DNA of 64,000 bases from contig JARWKL010000001.1 of assembly GCA_029961685.1 (NCBI GenBank), forward strand, positions 61,236,814-61,300,813. Reading direction: 5' to 3'. The translations under genes and the position numbers were made by a program. The stretch's first letter is position 1. Each line of letters begins with the position of its first letter. The DNA comes from Aristolochia californica (lineage: Eukaryota; Streptophyta; Magnoliopsida; Piperales; Aristolochiaceae). This document shows, one piece after another, positions 21,301 through 34,200 of this stretch. Below the pieces are notes generated by a model. It saw only the letters and a list, made by a program, of their open reading frames with translations, searched no databases and was not told the DNA's origin.

Positions 21301-24300
21301 TGAGAGTCGGTGTCCTGGGTTGGGACACGGTGATGGAGGAGTTTCATTACACTTCTGAGCACCGCGTATAGACCCACTACCTGTAGAAGATAGGAGTGTG
21401 TCCTACATCCAGCATGAGTTATGACTGGAGTATAGAGCGATGTCATACTTGGAGTGATTTTACTCTCACTTATCTTATGCCAGCTAGGTCTCATGGAAGA
21501 GACTACCAGTGTGAGGAGTGTTGGAAGATATGGAGGACTGCCATTTTATACGAGAAGATCCTATACACCATTTGTAGCAAGTTGGGAGTTCGTGATGTTC
21601 TCTCATCCCCAGCTTGAGGGGGAGTGTTGGAAAATGGGCAAGTCCACACGACCAAGGAAGGCCCACATATCCAAGTGTGTTGGAAGATGGGCCCAAGCCC
21701 ATAAGACCAAGGAGAAGGCCCCAGGCCCATACAATTATGGCATGATGACTCTCACAATAAGAAGTCTTATAGAGCCAAAATTATTACTAAGAAGGTCTCA
21801 TAGAAGAGTTTTAGTTTAAAGGTGTTTTAGTTATGTTAGTCTTTTATTTATGTTGAGTTATTTAATTATGCTAGGACTTATCTTTAAGTAATAGAGTTTG
21901 GGTGTAATTGGGACAAGGGTAGTTTAATTGCAATTGAACTCTACTACTTTCCTCTATTATAAATAGGGTTTCATGTCTTTGATTACATTAAGTCAATGAA
22001 GTTTTTCTCTTTTCCATAAATTCAACAAAAATCATCTGGGCTCGACGCACGGTCACATGCTAGGCCCAGAACAACCTTCTCAATCTCCTTATCAAACAAA
22101 GGAAGCTCCAGGAAAGAAGCAACAACAACTGAGATTTTGGCAAAGTTGCTGTAATCTAGGTCGACATGGGCACTCCTCAGTGTAAATATCTGCATAAAAC
22201 TTGATTAGAATATCAGTGATGGAGGATCTATTCGAGGTAACCTTTGTCAATACATAATGAGGTAACTCAGTTAGTCCGCTGCCTTGCAGAGGTGACAAGA
22301 AAAATTTTCGTGTTGGCATCCCCTTCCATCAACCATCGGAAACGGGCACGCTACTTCCATCGCACTTTCTCCAAGTGAAGAATAGCTTGGAGGCTAGTTT
22401 GAAGCTCACAGTGAGAAGAGAATTCAACATTCAAGGGGTACCTTTGTTCTTCACTTTGGTCCAAGATATCGATCTAGGAAAGGAGGGAGGCTTTCTATGC
22501 ACAAAGGGAGGAGATCAGATTAGATGCCCAAGATGTCAATTTGACTTTTGAGGAGTTTCAGCTTCTGAGGGAGGAACCAGTCGAGTCTACCACCAACAAT
22601 AAAACTAGACCACTCTTTAGCTAGAAGATGATCAAAATCCACATTTAACAACCACAAGTTTTCAAAACGGAATGGAGCCGGTCCCCATCTTCCAAAAGAG
22701 GTGGATAGGAGGATTGGCCAATGATTAGATCCCACACGATTAAAAACCTTGCCAAATGCATTGTCGTAAAGCTGAAGCCAATCAGAACTTGCAAGAAATT
22801 TGTCAAGCTTTGATTGGATGGGTTGCCTCTGCCCATTCAACCAATTGAAGGTCTTTCCTGACATTGTAATCTCCACAAGTTCAGAACTTCCAATGAAATA
22901 CGCAAAGCTTTGCATGGAAGAAGATATACAGGTCGCCCCCCTTTCAGATTTGAAAACACCTGGCTCTTGGATGATGATTTTGAAGTGCTTATGAAAAACT
23001 GGTGGTCCAACTTACTTGCTTGGGGTCGGCCAGAGTGGTCTCTTCCGATAAAGCTCAAGCTCCTTAAAAAGATTCTTAAGGAATGGTCCTTCCAGCGTTG
23101 CCAATCTGCCAAAGAAAAGAAATTCTCTCTCCTCACCCACGTTGCTGAGCTAGATTCTTCGGAAGAACAAAGGTACCTAACTCAATCTGAATTTTCGACT
23201 CGCCTTTCGCTTCAAATGGAGTTGCAAGCTCTCCTAGTTCAGGAAAGAGTCAGCTGGAAACAAAGAGCCCGTTTTAAATGGCTAACTGAAGGAGATGTTA
23301 ATACAAAATTTTGCCACTCCCTCGCATTGACGAGGAAGAGATCCAACCGAATTACCTCCTTATGCATCAATAATGAGGTAACGTTGGATAGGATCCATAT
23401 TATAAATGAGCTGCTTAGTTTTTTCACAGATTTATACACTGATGATTTTATTAACCGGCCCAAAGTCCAACAGCTTTAATTTGGGCATCTCCCCATCTCT
23501 GCTTCATCTATTCTCGAATCTCCTTTCTCCTAGAAGGAAATTGAAAAGGCAATCTTGGGCATGGCATGTGATCGGGCCCCGGGCCCTAATGGATTTAACG
23601 GTGAATTCTACCACCGTGCTTGGCCTACTATCAAGGGAGATATTTATAAGTTGGTTGTAGGTTTTTTCATGACTGGCATCTCCTTCCGCAACATGGGAGC
23701 TCCCTTTATCTCGTTGATCCCCAAGATGAGAAATGTTGAGACCCCTGGTAACTTTCATCCTATCAACCTGATATCAAGTTTGAACAAGATTATTGCTAGA
23801 CTCCTTGCAAACAGGCTCAAAATTTTTCTCCCCCTTGTCATTAGTCATGGCCAGAGTGCTTTCTTGAAGGTAGAAACATCGTGGACTCACCTATGGCAAC
23901 ACACGAGTTGTTTGATCAATTTTCCCGCTCGAATGATCCAATTTTTACACTTAAGTTGGATTTAGAAAAGGCCTTCGATCGGGTAAATTGGGTTCTTTTG
24001 GATGACATCATGATCCAAATGGGCATCGGAGATCGTTGGAGATATTGGATTAGGAGCTGTTGTCCTCCGCTACGTACTCTCTGGTCTTGAATGGTATAGT
24101 TTGTGGATGTTTCAATGGATCTAGAGGTTTAAGATAGGGAGATCCTCTTTCCCCTCTTCTCTTCAATATTGTGGCGGAATTCCTCTTTGCTATGCTATTT
24201 TCGGCCAACGAATGTGGATGGCTTCATCCAACTAGCAACTCCTTGGCTTTCAATATTCCTGTCCTTCAATATGCGGATGATACTTTGATCTTCGGAGCAG

Positions 24301-27300
24301 GAACAATGGACAACATAAAAAAAGTAAAGGCAGTTTTGGGGCTCTTCGAATCTGCTTAGGTCAGAAAGTCAATTGGAGAAAAACTTCCTTGATTGGGTTA
24401 ACATCAACCCAAACTCCCTCTTAGAAATGGCGGAAGTGCTTGGTTACGTAATCTCATCCACCCCCTGTACCAATCTCGGCCTTCCTTTGTTCACTGGGCA
24501 TATTTGCAAAGATCTTTGGACTCTAGTTATTGAGAAAATGAAATTGCGACTTGTTTCATGGAAGGGTCGGTTGTTTAGCAAGGTAGGAAGGTTGACTCTT
24601 TTGAAATCATGTATCGCTGGCATTCCAAACCATTATTTATCCTTCATGCCTTGCCCATCCTCTGTTTGTCAGCAACTGGATAAAATGAAGAAGGGCTTCC
24701 TTTGGAGAGGAAACAACTCTGATTTCAAGTACCATTTGGTCAATTGGGAGGAAGTCTGCCTCCCAAAGAGCTTCGGAGGTCTCGGAATCCGGCTTTGGAG
24801 ACTCAACTCATTTGCTCCAAACCTCTGGAAAAATATGGTGCTTTCAAAGCTCGGCATTTCCTCAAATTGGTGGATTGAAGGGGGAAATAGAAAGAATTTA
24901 TCTCCTATATGGAGGTCTCTCTATCTCCTTACAACTTTCTCATTGGCAGTTCGATTCTATGTGGGTGATGGCCATCGTATCAAATTCTAGGAAGACTGGT
25001 GCTTGGGTGATATGCACTTCAGAACACCTTCCCTAACCTCTTCAGAATTTCATATTGAGGAATAGTACCATTGTTGAAGTCGCCGATAATGGCGGATGGA
25101 ACATTCAGCCTTCTCGTAGTCTATCTGAGCTAGAAGGTCTTGAAGCCAGTCACCTTTTGAACGCTTTGTAGCCAGCTAGAATTCAAGCTAACAAAACAGA
25201 TAAATTAATCCTGTGGCCAGATAAATGCAGCTCCTTCTTAGTCTCCTTCGCTTATTTTGTTATTCGAGGCGGGATCACTCATGGTCCCAAGCATGCAGTG
25301 GAATTCACATGGCATCTCAGCGCCCCCCCCCCCCCCCCCCAAAAATTAAATTCTTCATGTGGAGTGCGTGCCGCAACAAGATTCTCATTGCTGACAATCT
25401 CAGAATTAGTGGCCAACTCAGAGTTGACCCATCTGCCCTTTCTGACATGCAATTGAAGAAACTGTCAGCCACTTGCTTCTATTGTGCCCTTTCTCTTGGG
25501 GGATATGGATGTCGATACATAGCAGAATTGGGCTCCGGGCTCCATCTTTGCTTCCCTGAGGATTTGGTTGCCACCTGTCGAATGCTTGCAAGGACTCCTA
25601 TCCCCGGTCTTGGGAAATTGATGATCTCTGTTTTATCTGCATTCATCCCTTGGGGTCTCTGGCTTGAGCGCAATCAAAGAAGATTCAATGCCAAATTCAG
25701 CACTCAAGATAGAGTCATTGAAACCATCTCAGGCAATATTGTTACTTGGCTTCACTCTTGAACATCCTTCTCTCGCTTCTCGGGATCATCCATTAGAAAT
25801 AATTGGAGGTGCCTTGCCCAGCTCCACATTTCTTCGAAGCCCCCCATTATCTGCGAGTGGACCCCGCCTCCTACTGGAGTCCTTAAGTTGAATTTTGATG
25901 GATCCTCTCTCGGTAACCCTATCTTAGCCGGTTTCGGTGGAGTGATTCGTGATTCTCTCGGGAACCAGATTGTCTCCTTGTCCGGGCCTCTCGGTATTGC
26001 AGACTCCACGACGGCTGAGCTTCAAATCTTCTTAATGGGCTTCGTGTTTTTCGTGATCATTGCTCCGGGCTGATCCTGATCGAGGGAGACTCTAAGGTGG
26101 TGATTGGCTGGTGCGAGAATGCCTCCTCACCTTCGTGGTGCCATTGAGATGCCTTTTTTGAAATTTTGGATATTGTCAATCTTTTTGATTGTTTTTGGTC
26201 TCTCATTTCGAGATCAGCAAATTCTGTGATTGATGCTTTAGCCAAGCAAGGAGCCTCCTTGCAATCTCTTGGTGTCAGGAGTTAGCTCTTTTTTGTTCTC
26301 TTAATAAAATCACATTTCATAAAAAAAGAAGAAGATATACGGGTGGCAGGTGGGGATTTGTCATTACAAAATCTGATCGCGCTGAAATCCTTGGCGATAA
26401 ACCAAGGCACTGACCAGAACTGGAGAAGATCGTGTAGCTCCTCCCAAAATGATCTTTGTTGACGGTATCTGGTAGGCCCATAGACCCCAGCCAACCCCTA
26501 GATGCAACCCGAGCAGTAGTCATGAAACTGTAGCCCAGTCGAGAATTGGCCAACGCAGAGATTAGTGAAGTAAACCGTGTTGGAATTCCAAAGGGCAATT
26601 AGACCACCTGAGTGGCCCACCGCATCAATGGTATGCCAATTCAAAGTAGGACAAGGCCAAATTTCATTAGCATTGGAGGCAATCATAGTCTGATACATCG
26701 TTTCTTGGAGGATAACAATTGAGGGCTTGCCAGAAGCAAGAAAGCACATAATTACAACATGCTTCCTAGGCGAACCAACTCCTCGAACGTTCTTAGAGAC
26801 CACCAATCATTTCTGGGGTGGTTTGGGAACTCCTGAACCCTCATCACCAGGCAAATAGCCTTTGTAGACGATTCCCATAAGTCTGGCAAGATTCATCTTA
26901 TGTTGCCAGGTATTAACATCATAGCGATGCCTCTCAAACTGTAGGGCGACAATAAACTGGTCCGAACGAGCATCCAGAGGAGGGAGCTGAGTGCGCTCCG
27001 AGGAGTGGTCAGGCCGACAAGATTCCCCATGTGGGGGTTCTTGACCAGGAGCTCGACGACGCCTCTGATATGTGGCTAGAGTAGGGGTAGACGATCCCCC
27101 TGACTGACTTGTGCTGGGAACAATAGTAGCCGGCTGGGTAAATGTTGCAGTGGTAGATTCCGAGTCGGAAAGTTCCTGATCAGAGTTAGGCCAAGATGGG
27201 GAGGAGGGCAGTGTGGGCATTTTGATGGGAGGATAGGGACTGGATTAGGGGTGGGGAGTGCTCGAGCCAATGGGGGGTGTTTATGGGGTTGTGGGAGGTC

Positions 27301-28220
27301 TCCAAGAGGGCATTTTGGGGGACCTGAGGGAACCACGTGTCGAAATGGGGGGTTTCTGGGTGGTTAGGGGTTGGCAATTGTGAGGGGTGGTGCTGTCCGG
27401 TACTGGGTTGAAGGGAATGATTAAAGTCTGAAGGGAAGGAGAAGGTTGAAGTACTAGGGGGGTTAGGAAGGAGAGGGCGAGTCGACGACGGTTCGCGTGA
27501 GGGAGTAATGATGGCAGTGGTGGTAGGTTGTGATAGGGGGTTTGGCTCGGGTGGGTTTGACTGGAGGGTAACGTCAGTGACAGGGCTAGCTGCCATAGGA
27601 TTGGGGCTGATTGGCCAGACACCAGGTTAAGGGACATGATTCGGCTTGGCAATGATTCAGTCAACCTGAGTCAACAGGGAGAAATGTTGCAGTGAGGGAC
27701 TCCGTTCCCCCAATCGTTGGCCGACGCCATTAGCAACGGACAAATCATCAAAGACAACCTTTGTCCAAAAACATTCTTGCCAACTGAAAGTCTGAGATAT
27801 TGGAACCCCGTCTAATGTTGCTTCGGGATGAGAAATAGTCTCGCCACATCCATGCGAGATAACGAGGCAAATTCCGGCGCCTGAAAGAGAAGCCTTCCAA
27901 AAAAGGTCACAATCCAAAGAAGTGTGTCATCCGACCAGAGCTCGATCAAGATACCCTAAATCGAGATCTATTTCCCATATTGTGTGATAGAAGTCAATGG
28001 GTCGCAATTGATGAATCTGCAAGAAGTGCTTTACAGCAGGATAAGGTGTTTAAAGCGGTGGCTGTGTCATCGTTGGAGATGAAGGAGATCAGCTAGACAA
28101 GCTGTCTAAGGTATGAGACCCTCAGAAGGTAATCCGGATGCAGCCGAGCACAAAACCTACTAGCGAGGCTAGTAGAGTTCCAATTTGGGTCGATCATGGT
28201 AATCAAAGTGTCAATAGCAC

Positions 28221-28255
<35 letters not shown>

Positions 28256-31200
28256 CGGCAACCGAAAGGTCCTGCCATTTCTGGAATATAAACTCTAGCT
28301 GTTACCAGCTCTCCACGACTTTCGACAATCTTGCATTCCTATTGCTTCTGGTAGCAAAAGATGGAAAAACGGAAGGAAATCAAACCAATCTGAAGCTCCT
28401 TGGAGCGAGTTCTGCGACCACCATCCGAAGTAGCCGCATCAAACTGCTTGAGGAAGGACGAACACTCAGTTGTCGGGAAAGAAACGAAGGCTCGTTTCCC
28501 ATCATTACAGATGGTGATACGAGTCACAGGTCCAGTGTGATCCTGAGTACGACTGATTGCTAAAGTTGAGTCACCGAATGAAAATGACGTTTCTGACGAC
28601 CCGATTTTTGCTCTTATGCTAGTTTTTCTAGCTCGAACAGTCGTCCAACCATTTCTGTCACGATCTTCACCCAGCCTGGTTCCTCAGAAGTTGTCACTGT
28701 GCAGCTGCGAACTGAGAGGACCCTCCTTTCCCATCGCTCGATCTCTAATCGAGACATTGAGACATAGAAACCCTGCACTAGCATCTCCCTTCACGAAACG
28801 AGGAACATCTCCACCATTCTGAGCAGGACGACGCGAGATGGAGAGGGGAGACGCGGTATCATTCACCCTATTGATTTCCTTCCCTGCAAAAAACAGTACC
28901 GGATCAATATTCGAGCTACCATCGAGGTTGCCGGAGATCGATGCTGGCCATCGGCAACTGCAGGAGGTGCTAGTGACTCCTCGAGTTGCCCAGTCCCATT
29001 CGTCGTGCATCGTGAGATTTTTGTTTCCAACCCTGGTTTTTTGTTAATATTGCATAGAGCTTATGTTTAAGTTTTCAAAAGTTTCTTTGGTATCATATGT
29101 TAGTTGTTTCTTACCTGTTCTCCTAAATTTTCTTATAGATTTCCAACTGGTTTCTAATTGATTTCTTAAATTTATTGCCATCTAAGTATCTTGTTTGCTT
29201 TCCCTTTTCTGTTTTCTGTTTATGTTTTCTATTCTGGCAATCTTGGTTGGAACCAGCTTCATTCGTACACAGCTGCCAAAGACTAGTGTAAGATTTGAGA
29301 TATTGCATAGGACATCTAATGATTCTCAACTGGTATTTTGCAGTGCTTGGCATTGGACAGAACTAGACAGGATGTATCATCTAGGAGGGTTCTTGGTGAC
29401 CATAGCACGTCTTGTGCAGGTTCTTTTCTGAGTGGTATCAAACAGCGATTGCTTTCATTTATTTTCCGCAGAATATGGAATGAAGAGAAAGACCATACTA
29501 TGGTTGGTTGTTGAAATCTCTAATCCATTGCATTTGGACTTTTTTATATTTATAAATTGGTAATGATGTTTATTAAACAGTTTTCTCAAAAAAAAAAAAA
29601 TGTTCATTTAACAGTATCTTGTTTTCGTTGACTGAGAGTTGTGCAGCTTCAATCTATCAAGTGTTTATAAAGAATGACAGGCTTATGATTCTTGATTTGT
29701 ATCTTAAAAATCCTCATAGGCATCTATTGGCACTTATTTTTTCTTCGTGGCATAAATGGGCCATATATACTTTTTTTTTTTGGAATGGGCCATAGATACT
29801 TTTTGAAGGGTGTCACGTGTCCTATGGTGAAGGGTTATTGCTTCTGTTGATGAAATGGATGGCAGCTTGTTTTGTAATTCCAACAGCAAGATGCTGCCAA
29901 GAAACCCTTGTTAGATAGTTGATCTGAGTGACTGCCAATTGTGTAGCTGATGCTTTTGCTAAGCAGGGAGCCTCCCTCCAATCCCTTGTTGTAAGGGGTG
30001 TGCTTCCCTAGTTTGTTGTCCGTTTTCTTGCTTAATAAAATTATCACTTTTCTTAAAAAAAAAAAAAAAAGTCAAGGGTTGAGCAAGCTTCTCATAAATA
30101 GATGAATCTTCTATAATAGCCTTTCAATCCTACAAATCTCATCAACTGTTTTATAGTGGTCAACAATGGCCAAGTGTGTACAGCAGCAATTTTATTAGGC
30201 TTTGTTGAAAACCCTCAGACATTAATAACATGTCCCAGGTAGGGATCCCCTTGTTAATTAATACACTTTGATTGTTTCAAGAAAAAAATGTTCTGCTACA
30301 ACACATTCAACACTATTTATAGATGTTCAAAATGCTCCTAGAAGGACTTGCTGCAGATAAGAATGTCATAAAAAAGTACCAAAAAAAAAAAAGAAACTTC
30401 TCTAGTAAGGTATGAAAGAGTTCATTAAACTCAAAAAAGTTGAAGGCGCATTTCTTAGGCTGAAAGGCATGACCAGAAATTTATATTGTTCCTTGTTATT
30501 AAGAAAAAAACAGTCTTGTAAATGTCTTCTGGTACCATGTGGATTTGATGGTATCTTGATTGGAAATCTAGTTTTGAAAAAAAACTGCCCCATGTTAATT
30601 CATCTAATAACTCCTATTACTGGAATAGGAAACTTGTCATTCAATGCCCTATAATTGTCACAAAAAGGCAATGGCCATCTTTTTTGTGGAAGTACTGGTA
30701 AAGAGTAGGAAGTAGTGCCGAGCTGGATAATACCCGTCTGGAGCATTTTCTTTACTAACTTCTCATTTTTAGTCTTTCGTGTATGGGATATTGTTGGAAG
30801 ATGGGCCTAAGCCCACACGACCAAGGAAGACCTACATATCCAAGTGTGTTGGAAGATGGACCCAAGCCCATAAGACTATGGAAGACCCATACATCTAAGA
30901 GATGTGGAAGATGGGCTCAAGGCTCATAGACCAAGGAGAAGGCCCCATGTTAAGCACCTAGCCAATACTACCCAAAAGACCGGCCTATTAGGAGTGGAAG
31001 GCTTAGGTATTTAGCCCAGGATCCAGCTGTCTGACGCACTGTGACTGCTGTTCCATAACACTACTCCCACCGTTACGAGCCGACGACCATGACGGTGCAG
31101 CGACACTGGCCCAACCGCAGCCTACCAGTAATTTTAATCCAGCCTCTGCAGCCTACCAGTAATTTTAATCCAGCCTCTACGCGCCCCGGGAATCAAACTC

Positions 31201-34200
31201 GCAGCGTGGCGCCCGCTCTGATACCAAATGTTAAACACCTAGCTAATACTACCCAAAAGACTGGCCTGTTAGGAGCGGAAGGCATAGGTACTTAGCCCAG
31301 GATCCAGTTGTCTGACGCACTGTGATTGCTGTCCCATAACACCCCAGGCCCATACAATGATGAGTTGTACACAATAAGAAGTCTTACGGAGCCAAAATTA
31401 TTATGGAAGTAGGTCTCACAGAAGAGTTTCTGTTTAAATGTGTTTTAGTTATGCTAGTCTTCTATTTATGTTGAGTTATTTAATTATTCTAGGACTTATC
31501 TTTAAGTGTTAGAGTTTGGGTGTAATTGGGACAAGGGTAGTTTAATTGTAATCGGACTCTACTACTTTCCTCTATTATAAATAGGGGTTCATGTACTCTG
31601 ATTACATCAAGTCAGTGAAGTATTTCTCTTTTCCATAAATTCAACATGGTATCAGAGCAGGTTCTGTGAGTTGACTTAGTCAAACCATAGAGATAATGTG
31701 ATATTTTCTGATCTATTATCTGTAGTTGTCTATGTTCATATTTATCTTTTTTTTTTCTGTCCTTGTACTAGTTATTTGCTTTACCTTTTCACCTCTATAC
31801 TGCCATTCTATTTCTGGGAGTTTCTGGTTCATGACCGTCGACCGCGACGATCCCTCTCTGTCTCTGAAGCCGCTCTCCCGCTTCATTCGTCGTCGGAGAA
31901 GACGACGACTCTGGTTCTGTTTCTCGTGCAAAGACAGAAAAAGATTGCTGCCGTCGGGAGTCGTATTGTGTTGCCGACTTTGTTTGGTCGACGTCTGACT
32001 GCCTCTGGTTTATGCTTCGGTGACCACGAATCAGCCCATTCTGTTGGAAGCTTGCGCCAGATTGGTTGCCGTTTCTGGATGACGACGAATGAGTAGTCTG
32101 TCATTACTCTGCTCGAATTAAGGCCATATTATCTTCCTTAGCCAAACCGTATTTTTTTTTCCGAGGAAAGCTTTCTGCTTCGCTGGCTATCAATCGGGGA
32201 TCTTAATCCTGTTTTGGAATTTATCTTTCGAGTTGCTGTGTTGTCGTTTCTGGATGAACACAGCTGCCATCTATCTTCGGAAATGTATTTTGCGTTGCTA
32301 TCTGGAAGGTTGCCATCTGACGATGCTCCGTTTATTTTCGGAAGGTCCCGATTGCTCTCAAGCTGAACGTTTCTTCTTCGTATGAATCTAAGTTTATTTA
32401 TGGAAGATATCTTGATTCTGTATCGTCACCTATTGCTATTAATCCGAAGAAAATATTGCCGAGTATCTTTGTCGAGGTTCTGTTTCTACCGAGATTACGT
32501 TTTGCCGAAGTCTGCTCCACTAGCTCGTCACGACAAATTGCCTTTCAATCTTGGTATTCTATTTCTGGAAGTATTGAGCTGGCTCTCTGCTCTCTGCTCT
32601 CTGCTCTCTGGTTTTCCGTTGAACCGCTCAATTCGGAAGAATCTCCAGCTATTGCTCTGCCATCACTGTTTTTGTTGCTGTCTCGAGCTGTTTTGTTCCG
32701 TTGTCGAAGAAGACATTGTTGAAAAATTAATTTTTTTTCTAAGTTAGGAAGAGCTGGATTAAATCCGAGTCGAGGGCCTGACCGCAACTCGGACCGGGCC
32801 GAGTTAACCCCACAACCCGAGCGTTGCTTCTTTTTGTTCTGCCGAGTTAACTCAGGCCAACTCAAATCGAGTCAACTCGGTTCGGACCAATCTGACTCGG
32901 TTATATGTGTTCGGGTCTCGAGTTCTATACATATTTCTTCCTCGACTTGGCTATATTGGTTTACTATTTGACTCGGCGTAACTGAGTTCTCTATCTCCGG
33001 CTGGATTATTATCTTGGATTATTACTCAGTTCCAACATACTATTTGGTGCAACTTCCCTATTTATTGGACTCATTACGGGCTATTTCATGTGTCCTTATT
33101 ACTCTTAAGGATTTATATTATTTATCGGTTATCTACTGCTATACTACTGCAAATTTGGTACATGTTATTTGGGCATTGGCCCATTGCAGTTGCGGCTATT
33201 GTGTCTCTTTGGATGAGACATTATTATTGAAGGACTTCTTAATTGCTGATTTTTATTAGCATTGGTTACTCTAATGGATGGCGAAAGCCAATGTGGCCTT
33301 AGAATATTATCTTCCAGGTAATTACCCGTTACCTCCCTTAATTGACATTTATTACTCCTACCACTTAAGAGTCGGTGTCCCGGGTTGGGACACGGTGATG
33401 GAGGAGTTTTATTACACTTCTGAGCACTGCATATAGACCTACTACCTACAAAAGATAGGAGTGTGCCCTACATCCAGCATGGGTTATGACTAGAGTATGC
33501 AGTGATGTCATACGACTTGGAGTGATTTTACTCTCACTTATCTTATGCCAGTGTTGGAAGATATGGAGGACTGCCATTTTATACGAGAAGATCCTATACA
33601 CCTTTTGCAGCAAGCTGGGAGTCCGTGATGTTCTCTCACCCCCAGCTTGAGGGGGAGTGTTGGAAGATGGGCCCAAGCCCACACGACCAAGGAAAGCCTA
33701 TATATCCAAGTGTGTTGGAAGATGGGCCCAAGCCCATAAGATCAAGGAGGGCTCATACATCCAAGAGATGTGGAAGATGGGCTCAAGGCTCATAGATCAA
33801 GGAGAAGGCCCCAGGCCCATACAATGATGAGTCCTACACAATAAGAAGTCTTACAGAGCCAAAATTATTATGGAAGCAATTCTCACAGAAAAGTTTTTGA
33901 TTAAAGGTGTTTTAATTATGCTAGTCTTCTATTTATGTTGAGTTATTTAATTATTCTAAGACTTATCTTTAAGTGTTAGAGTTTGGTTGTAATTGGGACA
34001 AGGGTAGTTTAATTATAATCGGACTCTACTACTTTCCTCTATTATAAATAGGGGTTCATGTACTCTGATTACATCAAGTCAATGAAGTATTTCTCTTTTC
34101 CATAAATTCAACAAATACCTATAAGGGCTGACATTTGCTTGAGGGGCTCTTGGAATGACCAAGATTTTATGGTCATGCTCTTGTGTTGGGGGCAGCCCCT

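Larger units (their letters stand above)
6376..29343 (+). other. DET1: DET1 intron a (about 23 kb), retrotransposon-filled
   Basis: The intron runs from a GC donor (GCAAGT) to the acceptor TTTTGCAG. It holds Gypsy-1 with three nested elements, LINE-M with two nested insertions, and little else. Unassigned stretches are 6376-6777, 17353-17600 and 29040-29343. Within 17380-17480 there is a short minus-strand LINE RNase H tail ([11 protein letters not shown]). Confidence 0.88.
30792..34113 (+). mobile_element. Family A non-autonomous LTR retrotransposon A2
   Basis: LTRs at 30792-31646 (456 bp plus a nested TRIM-2) and 33658-34113 (456 bp) run TGTTGGAAGATGGGCC to ATAAATTCAACA. TGGTATCAGAGCAG at 31647 is the tRNA-iMet binding site, and AGCTTGAGGGGGAGTG precedes the 3' LTR. 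The flanks GATAT and AATAC are each one change away from a common 5-bp site (GTATC on the other strand), and excision restores the RPYRYP-type gypsy motif (SPYRYP). The 2-kb interior has no recognisable gag or pol. The element lies in the sense orientation of DET1. Confidence 0.9.
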
